DNA from: Lentzea aerocolonigenes
GTDB taxonomy: Bacteria; Actinomycetota; Actinomycetes; Mycobacteriales; Pseudonocardiaceae
DNA: 64,000 nucleotides
Assembly (NCBI RefSeq): GCF_000955955.1
Contig: NZ_JYJG01000064.1
Coordinates: 1 to 64,000, forward strand
Reading direction: 5' to 3'
The number at the start of each line of letters is the position of its first letter. Within the stretch, counting starts at the first letter, position 1. Positions 25,490 to 34,358 of this stretch are shown here, in pieces. A program made the translations under genes and the position numbers. The notes beneath the pieces were generated by a model, which worked only from the letters and a program-made list of their open reading frames with translations, was not told the DNA's origin and searched no databases.

Positions 25490-26137
25490 ATGACCGACGT
25501 GCGCCAGGAGTCGCTCGCATCACTGCTCGGAGGCCGGGGTGGCGCCGTCGACGCCTCGCTGCCTCCGCTGGCGTTCGTCGCAGGCTGGCTGCTGTGGGGC
25601 CACTCGATCGGCGCGGGTGCGGTGGTCGCCGTGCTGTGCGGCGTGGTGATCGGCGTCGTTCGCTTCGTACGCGGCGGGAAGCCCCGCGCTGTCGTGTTGT
25701 CCGTGCTTCTGGTCGTGGCCGCGGCTCTGGTGGCGGTGTACACCGGACGCGTCGAGGACTTCTTCCTCATCCAGCTGCTGTCCAACGCGGCCTCTGCCCT
25801 GGCGTGGGCGGGCTCGATCGCGGTGCGCTGGCCGTTGCTCGGCGTGGTGGTGGGGACGCTTCTCGGGCAGAAGACCCGGTGGCGGCGAGATCCTGCCCTT
25901 TTGCGCGCTTACTCAGTCGCGTCGTGGGCCTGGGTCGGGCAGTACGTGCTGCGGGTCGCCGTCTTCACTCCACTGTGGCTGGACGCTCAGGTCGTCTGGC
26001 TGGTCACGGTGCGGGCCGTCCTGTCGTGGCCGCTGCAGATCGTCTGCATCCTGGTGTCGGGGTGGCTGCTCCGGCGCGCGCTGCCTTCGGGCCACCCCGG
26101 CTTCCGTCATCCGCAGGTGCCTGAGTCCGCTGCTTAG
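25490..26137 (+). CDS. DUF3159 family membrane protein
   Basis: A 215-residue protein with about six membrane segments (LPPLAFVAGWLLWG, VVAVLCGVVIGVVRFV, AVVLSVLLVVAAALVAVYTG, WPLLGVVVGTLLG and others). The family is widespread in actinobacteria and has no established function. Charged loops include GQKTRWRRDPALLRAYS, typical of the family. It stands alone downstream of an iron-box-like site, which hints at iron-responsive expression. Its stop codon overlaps that of the convergent small gene by four bases. Confidence 0.85.
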   Translation: MTDVRQESLASLLGGRGGAVDASLPPLAFVAGWLLWGHSIGAGAVVAVLCGVVIGVVRFVRGGKPRAVVLSVLLVVAAALVAVYTGRVEDFFLIQLLSNAASALAWAGSIAVRWPLLGVVVGTLLGQKTRWRRDPALLRAYSVASWAWVGQYVLRVAVFTPLWLDAQVVWLVTVRAVLSWPLQIVCILVSGWLLRRALPSGHPGFRHPQVPESAA

Positions 26138-26409
26138 TGCTGTGGCGGGTACTGCTGCTGGACCGGGTACTGCTGCTGTGGATAGGGGTGCTGCTGCGGC
26201 GGTCCGTACGGCTGCTGCTGCTGCCCGTACTGCTGTTGTTGCTGCTGCGCGAAGTACTGCTGCTGGGCCCAGTACTGCTGTTGCTGATGCGTCCGGCTCT
26301 TCCTGCGGCTGACGATGACGCCGATGACCGCCACGACGATGGCGAACGGGATGGCGAAGAACCCCATCAGGAAGAAGGGATCGGGGCCGGCTGCGAGTAC
26401 GTGGATCAC
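26134..26409 (-). CDS. Small membrane protein with Gln/Tyr/Pro-rich tail
   Basis: About 91 residues: one membrane segment (FLMGFFAIPFAIVVAVIGVIV), a basic stop-transfer sequence (SRRKSR) and a C-terminal tail made almost only of Gln, Tyr and Pro (QQYWAQQQYFAQQQQQQYG and on). The GTG at 26409 has AAGG seven bases upstream; ATG 26427 is possible. The tail is low-complexity and probably disordered. The function is unknown. Confidence 0.6.
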   Translation of the reverse strand: MIHVLAAGPDPFFLMGFFAIPFAIVVAVIGVIVSRRKSRTHQQQQYWAQQQYFAQQQQQQYGQQQQPYGPPQQHPYPQQQYPVQQQYPPQH

Positions 26410-26487
26410 CGTGGCACCTTGGCACATTCGGACAGCCGCTGGCGGCAGAACGTCACGGCTCGTGCACGCTCCGCTGTGATCTGCAGC

Positions 26488-27678
26488 TCAACGCTTCTTC
26501 CGTTTCTTCCCGGACCCAGGCACGGTCCCGGTGTTCTTCGGCGGGCCGGGCGGCTCGGGGAATGCCTCGATGAAGTTCTGCCCCTCCATGAACCTGAAGA
26601 AGGGTTTGATCACGAATCGGTGAAGCAGGAACAAGAACCCGACGGACGCGACCCCGAGCGTGGCGATCCACCCGGGATTGATCGTCCCGCCGAACACGAG
26701 GAACTGCTTCTGCCACTTCGCTGAACCCGCGGCGAGCGAGAGCACCGTTCCAGCCAGCACCACGAGCGGCATCAACAGGAACGCGCCGACCAAAGCCATC
26801 TTGTACGGCCGGTAGTCGGTGCGGTGATGGGCGCCGGAGCGTCCCTCGGCGACACTGAGGGCATCGGTCTTGCGCACACCGCTCCGCCTCCACCAGCGAT
26901 CGTCCGCGAGCGCTTTCTCCTCGATCTCCACACCCGCCGACCGGATCTCGACGGCCCGCAGGACAGCTCGCCCGACCTCCTCGGTGACCGGCACCAGAAG
27001 TTCGCGCGCCGTGCCGACGACGTGCAGCGCGGGACCGGGAGTCACGTCGAACTCACGTGTCGTGCCCTGCGGCAGCCCGGTGAAGACCACCACCTGGCAC
27101 ACCATCTCCTGGTCGACGTCGATGAGCTCGATCGAGCGCAGGGTCGTCCACGGAACGGCGATGACGTCACGCGACCGCTTCAGCCGTGAGACCAGGCTGT
27201 CCAGCACCAGCCTGTCGTCCCGCACGCACAACCGAGCCTTGAGTCTCCTAGTGGCGAAGGGAATTTCGAGGTTCGAGGCGAGGAGTCCCGCCGTGACGGG
27301 CCGGGTGGTGACGAGCAGGACCGCTTCGCCCAGCGTCCAGCACACCACTGCCAGACCGATCGCCACGGCCAGGGCGAGAGGCTTGCCGTGCCCGACCGCG
27401 AGCTGCACGCTCTCGACCAGTGCGATGAACACGCCGGGGAACGCGGCCCATCGGGCCCAGACCCGCCACATTGGCATGCGGCGGCGGTGCCACCACAGCC
27501 CGGAGATCGTCACCGCCCAAAACGCCACGCCACCGACGGCCAGCTCGCCGATTCCCAGCGGCTGCGCCGAAGCAGCGGCAGCCCACGCGGCAAGTCGAGC
27601 GGCGACGATCAGCGCGAGGGCTGCGGTGAGTGCGATCAGCAGCAGACCGGCGGCCCTGCGCGCGAACGACTCGGTCAC
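26488..27678 (-). CDS. Multi-pass membrane protein of the ESX accessory operon
   Basis: A 396-residue protein with about four membrane segments in the first 140 residues (LLLIALTAALALIVAARL, IGELAVGGVAFWAVTISGLWW, ALAVAIGLAVVCWTL), a central soluble part (residues 160-290) with a PH-like rhythm (IPFATRRLKARLCVRDDRLVLD; VPWTTLRSIELIDV), and two more segments before a basic tail (GKKRKKR). No family name is recognised. The GTG start overlaps the stop of the upstream WXG-type gene as GTGA, placing it last in a four-gene operon. Confidence 0.7.
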   Translation of the reverse strand: MTESFARRAAGLLLIALTAALALIVAARLAAWAAAASAQPLGIGELAVGGVAFWAVTISGLWWHRRRMPMWRVWARWAAFPGVFIALVESVQLAVGHGKPLALAVAIGLAVVCWTLGEAVLLVTTRPVTAGLLASNLEIPFATRRLKARLCVRDDRLVLDSLVSRLKRSRDVIAVPWTTLRSIELIDVDQEMVCQVVVFTGLPQGTTREFDVTPGPALHVVGTARELLVPVTEEVGRAVLRAVEIRSAGVEIEEKALADDRWWRRSGVRKTDALSVAEGRSGAHHRTDYRPYKMALVGAFLLMPLVVLAGTVLSLAAGSAKWQKQFLVFGGTINPGWIATLGVASVGFLFLLHRFVIKPFFRFMEGQNFIEAFPEPPGPPKNTGTVPGSGKKRKKR

Positions 27679-28955
27679 AGATCGCCTTCCATGCGTTCGA
27701 ACGGACCGGTCTTGCCCACGTTGCCCCGCTGCTGCTCCCAGTACTCGCGCCAGGCCTCGTCCTTGTCGTCCTGCTTGACCCGCTGGTCGGCCTCGCGGTG
27801 GGTCTGGTCGCTCCACTCCTGGACGCCGGCGTTCCCGATGATCTTGGGGGCTTTCGGGGCCGACGCGCCTCCGATGTCGCGTTCGAGCAGGTCGGCAGCG
27901 TCGTCCAGCCTGGGGTTGTCGGTGCCCCAGCGTTCGCGGAGGTTGGCGTTGCGCGTGTTCGCGAGGGATTCGGCAGCCTCGCTCTTCGCGGCTTTCAGAT
28001 CGTCGCCGTGCTTGCCCAGCTCCTTGAGCTTGTCCAGATCGTCGGCACCGAGCTTCCCGGCCTGCGCCTTCTTCGCGGTGTTCAGCGCTTTCCGGGCGTG
28101 GTCGACGGCGTCCTTGTTGTACTTGGTGACCGTCTTCTCGAGGTTCTTGGTCGTGCCCTTGATCATGTTCCGCGAGTTCTTCGCCTCGTCGGCGACCTTC
28201 TCCAACTGCTTGACGACCTTGCTGATCTTCTTCGCGTTCTTGCCGGCGGTGATCGCGCCCTCCGCCACGGTGTCGGCGATGAACGCGGCCTCGGAAGCGC
28301 CGAAGGTGACCGGGGCCAGGGCCGTCGCCGCGGCGAACTTGATGATCGCGTTCGACACGAAGGACGCGATTGCGTCGCGGACCGCACCTCGGACGACGCC
28401 GACTGCAGACGCGGCGACGGTCATCGCCTTCGCCGCCGACTGGGCGTGACTGGCTCCGCCGGCGACGACGTTCGAGAAGTCCTGCACGGCCTTGCGGTAG
28501 CCGTTGATCGCGGCTCCCTGTGCGCCGCTCAACGTGTTGAGCGTGCCGGAGTACTTCTCCGCAGTCTCCTGCATGCGCTTGGCGATGTTGCTCCACGTCG
28601 TCGCCATCGCATTGACCGCGTCCGGGTCGCCGGCCAGCAGGTCGAGCCCTTCCTTGAGGAACCCGATGTGCTCGATCAGCCAGCCGATGCCCGCGGACAG
28701 CAGGCTGCCGAGCGGGTTGGTCACGAACCCGAGCAGGTCCATGCCGAGACCGGCCAGGTCGCCGAGGACGGCCGTCCAGTCGCCCTTGAAGCCGTCGTAG
28801 ATCAGGTTCGCGGAACTGCTGAAGATGCCGGCCGCGTCCCACGCCTGCGTCGGGCTGTCGAAGTTCGAGAAGCCGGCGGCGTCCGAGAGGGAGGACGGCT
28901 CGCTCGCGTTGAGCGGATTCAGCTCGCCGATGTTCTGGGGCCCGTCCTCGCTCAC
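27675..28955 (-). CDS. WXG100-like helical protein, candidate type VII secretion substrate
   Basis: A 426-residue protein. Residues about 100-165 form a WXG100-like helical hairpin (NAMATTWSNIAKRMQETAEK; WSN in place of WxG). A hydrophobic middle (residues about 190-260) and a long Lys/Glu-rich coiled coil (about 265-360) follow. The C-terminus has no recognised toxin domain or catalytic motif. The layout resembles ESX-exported WXG/LXG proteins. The GTG start overlaps the upstream EspC-like gene as GTGA. No ESX core genes lie in the window, so secretion would depend on a distant system. Confidence 0.65.
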   Translation of the reverse strand: MSEDGPQNIGELNPLNASEPSSLSDAAGFSNFDSPTQAWDAAGIFSSSANLIYDGFKGDWTAVLGDLAGLGMDLLGFVTNPLGSLLSAGIGWLIEHIGFLKEGLDLLAGDPDAVNAMATTWSNIAKRMQETAEKYSGTLNTLSGAQGAAINGYRKAVQDFSNVVAGGASHAQSAAKAMTVAASAVGVVRGAVRDAIASFVSNAIIKFAAATALAPVTFGASEAAFIADTVAEGAITAGKNAKKISKVVKQLEKVADEAKNSRNMIKGTTKNLEKTVTKYNKDAVDHARKALNTAKKAQAGKLGADDLDKLKELGKHGDDLKAAKSEAAESLANTRNANLRERWGTDNPRLDDAADLLERDIGGASAPKAPKIIGNAGVQEWSDQTHREADQRVKQDDKDEAWREYWEQQRGNVGKTGPFERMEGDL

Positions 28956-29278
28956 GGCTGCACCCCGTCCAGGCCCTCGCGCAGCTTGCCGAACGCCTGC
29001 GCCATGGCCTCCTCGTGGTCGGCATAGGTCTGGCGCATGCCGGAGAACCTCTCCACCACGGAGTCGCCGGCTTCCTTCACCTTGTCGACGTACTCGCCCG
29101 CGTCGTTCGTCCAGTTCTGCATGATCTCGGCGAAGAACATGCCGACGATGCCCCACGCCTGCGGGTTGCCGATGTAGGAGGATGCCGCGTCGGCCGCGCC
29201 TGGCAGGCCTCCGATGAGGGCCTTCAGTTCGCGTTCGTGGACTTCCAGCGCTTGGAGGTCGATCTGGAAGCCGGACAT
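28952..29278 (-). CDS. EspC-like ESX secretion-associated protein
   Basis: A 108-residue helical protein beginning MSGFQIDLQALEVHERELKA, the usual pattern of the EspC/ESX-1 secretion-associated family, with a second helix (EYVDKVKEAGDSVVERFSGM) ending in a YADHEE-type signal region. It is probably exported or acts as a partner of the downstream WXG-type protein. The ATG at 29278 overlaps the preceding stop by one base; a GTG one codon upstream is possible. Confidence 0.75.
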   Translation of the reverse strand: MSGFQIDLQALEVHERELKALIGGLPGAADAASSYIGNPQAWGIVGMFFAEIMQNWTNDAGEYVDKVKEAGDSVVERFSGMRQTYADHEEAMAQAFGKLREGLDGVQP

Positions 29279-29802
29279 CACCAGCCACCTTCCTTCTTGA
29301 AGAGGTCACGCTGGTCGTAGTCCGTGTCGTCGTCCTCGACCGGCCTGCGTGCCGGGCGGCCTGGGGGTGGCGGCTGGGTGGCGGCTGCGTCCTGCTGGTC
29401 CTCGTTCACGACGAACTGCTGCGGCGCGGGAGGCGTGTCGGCGGGCTCGTCTGGGAGGTCGATCCTCGGGATCTGCGATTCGACGAACCGCATCGCTTCG
29501 CTGTTCTCGCCGATGACCGGCGCCATGATCGTGGTGATCTGGCCGACGGCCTGCGCTTGGGCGCGCTTGGCCGTGGCCATGACCAGAGCGGCCAGGCGGT
29601 CTTTGGGCATGTCGTCGGCCTTCGAGCCGAACGACAGGCTGAGCAGCGCACCCCCGGCGCTGACGCTCACGGTCACGGCGCCGTCCGAACTGGACGCCGA
29701 GCCGGTCAGGTCGGCGATCTGAGCTTTGGCTTCCTCGGCTCGTTCGAGCAGCGCGGCAGTGCGCCGTTCGTAGTCCGAGAGCAGCTGGTGTGGATCAGTC
29801 AT
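29278..29802 (-). CDS. YbaB/EbfC-family protein
   Basis: A 174-residue protein with an N-terminal YbaB/EbfC domain (residues about 5-115): coiled-coil SDYERRTAALLERAEEAKAQ, then short strands VTVSVSAGGALLSLSF. A disordered acidic and Pro-rich tail follows (PPPPGRPARRPVEDDDTD). YbaB proteins bind DNA, but in actinobacteria a distinct group is found with ESX genes, with unknown role. It is first in the four-gene operon reading to 26488. Confidence 0.8.
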   Translation of the reverse strand: MTDPHQLLSDYERRTAALLERAEEAKAQIADLTGSASSSDGAVTVSVSAGGALLSLSFGSKADDMPKDRLAALVMATAKRAQAQAVGQITTIMAPVIGENSEAMRFVESQIPRIDLPDEPADTPPAPQQFVVNEDQQDAAATQPPPPGRPARRPVEDDDTDYDQRDLFKKEGGW

Positions 29803-29876
29803 GCAGGCCCCCTTGCACGTACGTGAGGGGGACGCTACCGAGAGTTATCAGGCCGCGCCGTGGAAACGGGTCACGA

Positions 29877-30392
29877 CTACTTCAAATTCGTGACCACGAC
29901 CGCGGCGGTCTTCTCGGTCGCACTGCACGCGTCCGCGAGCTCAGGTGACACCTCGGGCTCTCCCACCACGGTCACCTGGATCGAGCTCCGGCTCGAACTG
30001 CGGACCACGGTGGAGCAGACACCCCCGATGTCGCTCCCGCTGTAACTGAAGGCGGGATATCCGGCGACCTCGGTCTCCCGGTACACCGGTGCGCCCTTCG
30101 TGTTCTCCCTGCCAGACTCGAACAAGGAGTCCTGCCTCACCGAGAGGCTGTATCCCGGCTTGAAGACCCGACGCGGGTTCAACTTGCACATCGACTTGCC
30201 CGGCTCCTGCTGCGGCACCGGGGTCTCGAAGTCGCCGAGCTGGTTCAGTTGGGAAGGCGTGATCAGACTGCAGGGCTTGTCGGTGAACCTGCTGACGTCG
30301 AGATCCGGCAAAGGCTTCGCGTGGCCGGCGACCGCGGTCGAGCATCCGGAGACCAGCGTTGCCAGGGTTGCGGAAACCAGCAGTGTTCGCAC
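29877..30392 (-). CDS. DUF3558 family lipoprotein
   Basis: About 171 residues with a lipoprotein signal (VSATLATLVSGCS, lipobox Cys) and a DUF3558 domain: Arg-Phe/Pro-Cys motif RFTDKPCSLITPSQLNQLG and a conserved C-terminal Cys (ADACSATEKTAAVVVTNL). These are secreted, membrane-anchored actinobacterial proteins of unknown function. The GTG start at 30392 puts a single Arg before the hydrophobic core; the frame extends to 30428. It lies near ESX-type genes, a common neighbourhood for the family. Confidence 0.8.
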   Translation of the reverse strand: MRTLLVSATLATLVSGCSTAVAGHAKPLPDLDVSRFTDKPCSLITPSQLNQLGDFETPVPQQEPGKSMCKLNPRRVFKPGYSLSVRQDSLFESGRENTKGAPVYRETEVAGYPAFSYSGSDIGGVCSTVVRSSSRSSIQVTVVGEPEVSPELADACSATEKTAAVVVTNLK

Positions 30393-30458
30393 GGCGGGAC
30401 TCAAGATCACCGAGGCAACATCCCACACTGAGTGATCTTGCGCGGCGGAATCCGTGAA

Positions 30459-31376
30459 CTAGGCCGGGCGAGGAGCACCCGGCCCGAGCACGTCGACGGC
30501 CGCTAGCCAGGCCGCGCCCGCCGCGCCTTCGGTCGCCATGATCACCTGGGCGTTGCAGCGCGTGAGCAGTTCCTGCTTCAGGTGGATGCCGACCGGGGTC
30601 TTGATCAGCGAGCCGACCAGCACGATCGGTGAGGTGTCGGAGGGCTTGCGGACGGCGGAGGCGGTGTCGGCCAGCAGCCGGGCCGCGGACGCCACGATCG
30701 TCAGGGCCTCCGGGTCGCCGTGGTGGTAGGCCGAGCTGACCAGAGGGGCGTACTGCGCCAGGGCGATGGGCGGCTGGGCGTTGACGGCGTTGATCAGCTG
30801 GCCGCGGCCACGGGCGCCGGCGGCGGTCAGGACGGCGGTGGCCAGGCCTTCGAGTGGTGCGCCGAGGTCGAGCAACCTCAACGTCGCCCGCACGGCTTCG
30901 CGGCCCAGCCAGAACGCCGAGCCGTCGTCGCCGATCAGCCAGCCGTAGCCGCCCGACTGGCCGACCATGCGGTGGTCCACCACGCGCCCGGCGATGGAAC
31001 CGGTGCCCGCCACCAGGACCGTGCCGTCGGGGGAGGAGGTGCCGGTGGCGAAGGCGGCCTCGCAGTCGGTGATCACGCGCATCGGGCAGTGCAGGCCCGC
31101 GTTCTCCCACGCCTGCTGGAAGAGCTCGAAGACCGCGGGGTCGGCCATCTTCGAGGCGCCCGCCATGCCCAGGACGCCGGAGCGGACCTTGCTGGTGTCC
31201 AGGCCGTCCAACGCTTCCGTCAGAGCCTCGCCGATGTGGGCGGCCGCGACCGAGGGCGGGTGCGAGTTCGGGTTGGCGCCGCCCGCGACGCCTTGGCCCA
31301 GGCGGGCGCCGTCGAGATCGAGCACCAGCGCCCTGGTCGACGTGCCGCCCGCGTCGAGTCCCACCACCAGATCCAT
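30459..31376 (-). CDS. BadF/BadG-type N-acetylglucosamine kinase
   Basis: A 305-residue ASKHA-fold kinase (LVVGLDAGGTSTRALVLDLD, VITDCEAAFATG, VLVAGTGSIAG, GWLIGDDGSAFWLGREAVR). These match prokaryotic and eukaryote-type GlcNAc kinases. It is not in an operon with a transporter. Together with the DasR locus it could supply GlcNAc-6-phosphate from free GlcNAc, since no PTS gene is seen in the window. That role is inference. Confidence 0.85.
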   Translation of the reverse strand: MDLVVGLDAGGTSTRALVLDLDGARLGQGVAGGANPNSHPPSVAAAHIGEALTEALDGLDTSKVRSGVLGMAGASKMADPAVFELFQQAWENAGLHCPMRVITDCEAAFATGTSSPDGTVLVAGTGSIAGRVVDHRMVGQSGGYGWLIGDDGSAFWLGREAVRATLRLLDLGAPLEGLATAVLTAAGARGRGQLINAVNAQPPIALAQYAPLVSSAYHHGDPEALTIVASAARLLADTASAVRKPSDTSPIVLVGSLIKTPVGIHLKQELLTRCNAQVIMATEGAAGAAWLAAVDVLGPGAPRPA

Positions 31377-31428
31377 ACCGACCGAGTATGCCGAGAGTCG
31401 CTCAGCTCGGGCACGCCCAACCGGGTGG

Positions 31429-34245
31429 CTACCGGATCAGGGCGCGGTTACCGCTTGCGTTGTGGTGGAACAACACCAACGATCCAGGAGGAACTTGATC
31501 ACCCGGATGGACCACAGTGGACAGTGACGGGACGGTCACCTCGTAGGAGAAGACGGCAGACGGAGCAACGTCGATCAGTTCGTCGGAGTCGGCCGGCGCG
31601 GTGTAGGGGCCGTCGACGCCCACCGTGTAGGTCACCGGGCCTGCCGGAAGAACAGAGCGCGAGACCGGCAGCACCACGACGTCGCTGTCGAAGACGTTCG
31701 TGTCGGAGGAGCCGTCCAGGCCGTTCAGCGGTTGCTCGTCGACGACCTCCTTCGTGCCGGCCACGACGGTGCGGGCCAGCCAGATGTCGGCCGTCACGTC
31801 GTCCTTGTCGTTCGTCGGCTTCACGGCGGTGGTCACGAAGTCCTTGCCACCCACGGAGAACTTCACCTGCGGCTTGGTGTTGCTGCCGAGGTTGGTCCAG
31901 GTGTCCCAGGTCGCGACGCCGAACGCCAGCAGTTCCGGGGTCGCCGTGGCGCCGACGTAACGCAGGTCGCCGCCGCGCGCCGTGCGGTTCACCGCGCAGT
32001 CGTCCTGGACGTCCTGGCCGCACGCGGGCAGGCGATCCGAGCGGGCGCCGAGCTGCAGCACGGTCATGCGCGCCTGGTAGCCCTGCTGATCAAGGCCCTG
32101 ACCCACGACCCGGCCGGCCGCCACGGTCAGCCGCGACACCGGCTTCGGCGCCGCGTAGACCGGCACCCGCAGCGAGCGGTCGCCCGTGAACATCACCAGG
32201 CCCGACGCCTCCGCCAGGAACTGCCGGCCCTCGTCCAGCTTCACCGTGGGGTCCGGGGTCTTCCGCAACGCCGCCGGGTTCGGGATCCGCATCTGGACGC
32301 CCACCGACGCCGAACCGCCCGGCGGCAGCACCACGTGAGGCGCGGTGACCTGGAAGGACACCCCCGGCACCGACGTGATCGGCTCGTACTGGGCGTGCAG
32401 GCGGACTGAAGTCGTTCCCTTGTTCAACAATCGGATCGTTCGATTGTTCAACAACGGCCCACTCACCTCGACCGTGCCGAACGACGCGTCACCGACAGCA
32501 AGCACATCCGCGGACAGAGCCGCCAGTCCGTCCACCCGGCCGGCACCCACCCGCATCGGCGCCTCGCGGACACCGGCATCCGAGTGGATGACGCCATCAG
32601 CGGTGTTCATCAGGGCAGCCTTGACCTCCGCGACCGTCCACTGCGGATGAGCCTGGCGCAGCAACGCCGCGATCCCGGCGACGTGCGGCGAAGCCATCGA
32701 GGTCCCGCCCAGCGAGGTGCCGTCGGAAGCCGTCCCGGCGGCGGCCGAGAAGATCGTGTCACCGGGCGCGGCCACCGAGATCGACGACCGGGACCGCGAA
32801 GAAGAAGGAGTCATCGTGTCCGCGATCGCGGGTTCCAGCGACGGCACCTTGAGCTTCAAGGAAGAAGTCAGGTGCACCGACAACGTCCCGGCCTCCAGCG
32901 CCGGACGCAAAGCGGACGAAGCCGGCGCCGTCAGCTGGAACGCCGGAATGTGCGCATTGCCGGCGATCCCGGCCGCGAACACCGGCAGCGAGGTCGGCAG
33001 CAACACCCCGTCCGCTCCGGCCTTCCACGCGTTGTCGGTCCGGGCGGCGGAACCGCAGGCGCGCGTGGCGTCGTTGTCGTCCCACTCCAACCAGACGATC
33101 TTCCCGTGCAAGTCCTGAGAGATCGGCTTGCAACCATCCACATCGGACGACAGTCGCACCACGGGCCGAGTGAGGTCCACGGGACCCTTGAAGTTGATGC
33201 TGTACTGCCCCGGCCACTGCTTGCCCGCGACCTCCAGCCCGTCCAGCATCGAGAACGCGTCGCGGATGTTCGCCACCGAGATCGCATCAGGAGCGTTGCC
33301 CGGCGACCCGGCCACGTCGTAGAAGTCGCCACCATTTCCAGCAGCGGCAACGACAACGACCCCGTTCTGCGTCAGCTTGCGCACGAACAGGGCGTCAGGA
33401 TCGTCCGGCGCACCGAAGTCGCTGCCCAGAGAAAGATTCACGACGTCGAGCCGGTCGGAGAAGTCCCCGTCCCCGTTCGGATCGAGCGCCCAGTCCAGCG
33501 CCTTCGCGGTCAGGTTCGTCCCGCCCTCGCACCCGAACACCTTCAACGCGTACAGCAACGCATTGGGCGCGGTACCAGGCCCGATCTTCAACGAGTCCAG
33601 GTCCACCGACGAGTACGACCCGCGGAAGGTCGAGCCGTCGGCGTTCACCCCGAACCCGGCCGCGGTCCCGGCCACGTGCGTGCCGTGCCCCTCGCAGTCC
33701 ATCGGGTCGTTGTCCGGCTCGGGCACCGACCCGGACTTGCCCGTGTACGCGTCACCCGCGAAGTCGTAGCCGCCGACGACCTTCGCGGTCGGGTACGAGC
33801 CGCCTCCGAAGTCGGCGTGGTGGTAGTCGATGCCGGTGTCGATCACGCCGATCCGGACGCCGTCCCCGAACCGTCCGAACGACTTCCAGGCGTCGGATGT
33901 CCGGGTGAGACGGACGGCGTGCGCGTTGGTGAGCTTCTTGGGCTGCATCCGGTGGACCGCGCGGACCTCGGGCATGCGCGACAAAGCAGACAGGCGGGAC
34001 TTTTCCGTCGACAGCACGACGCCGGGCACCGCATTGGACGTTCGGGCAACTTCCCGGCCACCTGACCGGGAAACGACCCGTGCGGCCGTGACGGAAGTGC
34101 GCTCACGGGCTGAACGCGCCTGTGTAACGCTCGCCGCGTCGACCGCAGCGGTCGAGGTCAGCTCCACGAAAACGGTTACGCGCTCGGCTGGGCCGGATGG
34201 CGTGAGCAGTGCGCCCACCAGGAGTGATGCGGCCACCATCTTCAT
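31429..34245 (-). CDS. Secreted subtilisin-like serine protease (S8) with PA insert
   Basis: A 938-residue subtilase. A short signal sequence (VAASLLVGALLTPSGPA) precedes an inhibitor-like propeptide (about 22-100). The catalytic triad is Asp136 (GVIDTGID), His187 (GHGTHVAG) and Ser516 (GGTSMASPHVAG). A PA domain is inserted at about 360-460, a layout typical of large extracellular subtilases. The C-terminal 380 residues look like Fn3-type and beta-sandwich domains. It begins at an ATG eight bases after GGAGG. No wall anchor is visible, so it is probably released. Confidence 0.92.
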   Translation of the reverse strand: MKMVAASLLVGALLTPSGPAERVTVFVELTSTAAVDAASVTQARSARERTSVTAARVVSRSGGREVARTSNAVPGVVLSTEKSRLSALSRMPEVRAVHRMQPKKLTNAHAVRLTRTSDAWKSFGRFGDGVRIGVIDTGIDYHHADFGGGSYPTAKVVGGYDFAGDAYTGKSGSVPEPDNDPMDCEGHGTHVAGTAAGFGVNADGSTFRGSYSSVDLDSLKIGPGTAPNALLYALKVFGCEGGTNLTAKALDWALDPNGDGDFSDRLDVVNLSLGSDFGAPDDPDALFVRKLTQNGVVVVAAAGNGGDFYDVAGSPGNAPDAISVANIRDAFSMLDGLEVAGKQWPGQYSINFKGPVDLTRPVVRLSSDVDGCKPISQDLHGKIVWLEWDDNDATRACGSAARTDNAWKAGADGVLLPTSLPVFAAGIAGNAHIPAFQLTAPASSALRPALEAGTLSVHLTSSLKLKVPSLEPAIADTMTPSSSRSRSSISVAAPGDTIFSAAAGTASDGTSLGGTSMASPHVAGIAALLRQAHPQWTVAEVKAALMNTADGVIHSDAGVREAPMRVGAGRVDGLAALSADVLAVGDASFGTVEVSGPLLNNRTIRLLNKGTTSVRLHAQYEPITSVPGVSFQVTAPHVVLPPGGSASVGVQMRIPNPAALRKTPDPTVKLDEGRQFLAEASGLVMFTGDRSLRVPVYAAPKPVSRLTVAAGRVVGQGLDQQGYQARMTVLQLGARSDRLPACGQDVQDDCAVNRTARGGDLRYVGATATPELLAFGVATWDTWTNLGSNTKPQVKFSVGGKDFVTTAVKPTNDKDDVTADIWLARTVVAGTKEVVDEQPLNGLDGSSDTNVFDSDVVVLPVSRSVLPAGPVTYTVGVDGPYTAPADSDELIDVAPSAVFSYEVTVPSLSTVVHPGDQVPPGSLVLFHHNASGNRALIR

Positions 34246-34312
34246 GATCAAAGCCTCCTAGTCATCGGACGACTTCACGTCGGGACCTAGACGAACGTGC
34301 CCTCGCGGGGCT

Positions 34313-34327
34313 ATACATCCGATGTAT
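34313..34327. promoter_or_regulatory. Palindromic operator upstream of the fucose operon
   Basis: ATACATCCGATGTAT is a 15-base palindrome (arms ATACATC and GATGTAT around C), 31 bases before the first gene. It is the size and form of FadR/GntR-type operators. A related palindrome precedes the GntR gene at the far end of the locus (45525-45539). Confidence 0.6.
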
Positions 34328-34358
34328 TTCGTGCGGTGTGACCAGAGGAGGAACGGCC

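Noticed and set aside
26488..29025. An 845-codon minus-strand frame covering two ESX-operon genes
   Set aside because: Its upstream half is an Arg/Gly-rich shadow of the WXG-type gene in another frame. A GTGA overlap gives a natural start at 27678.
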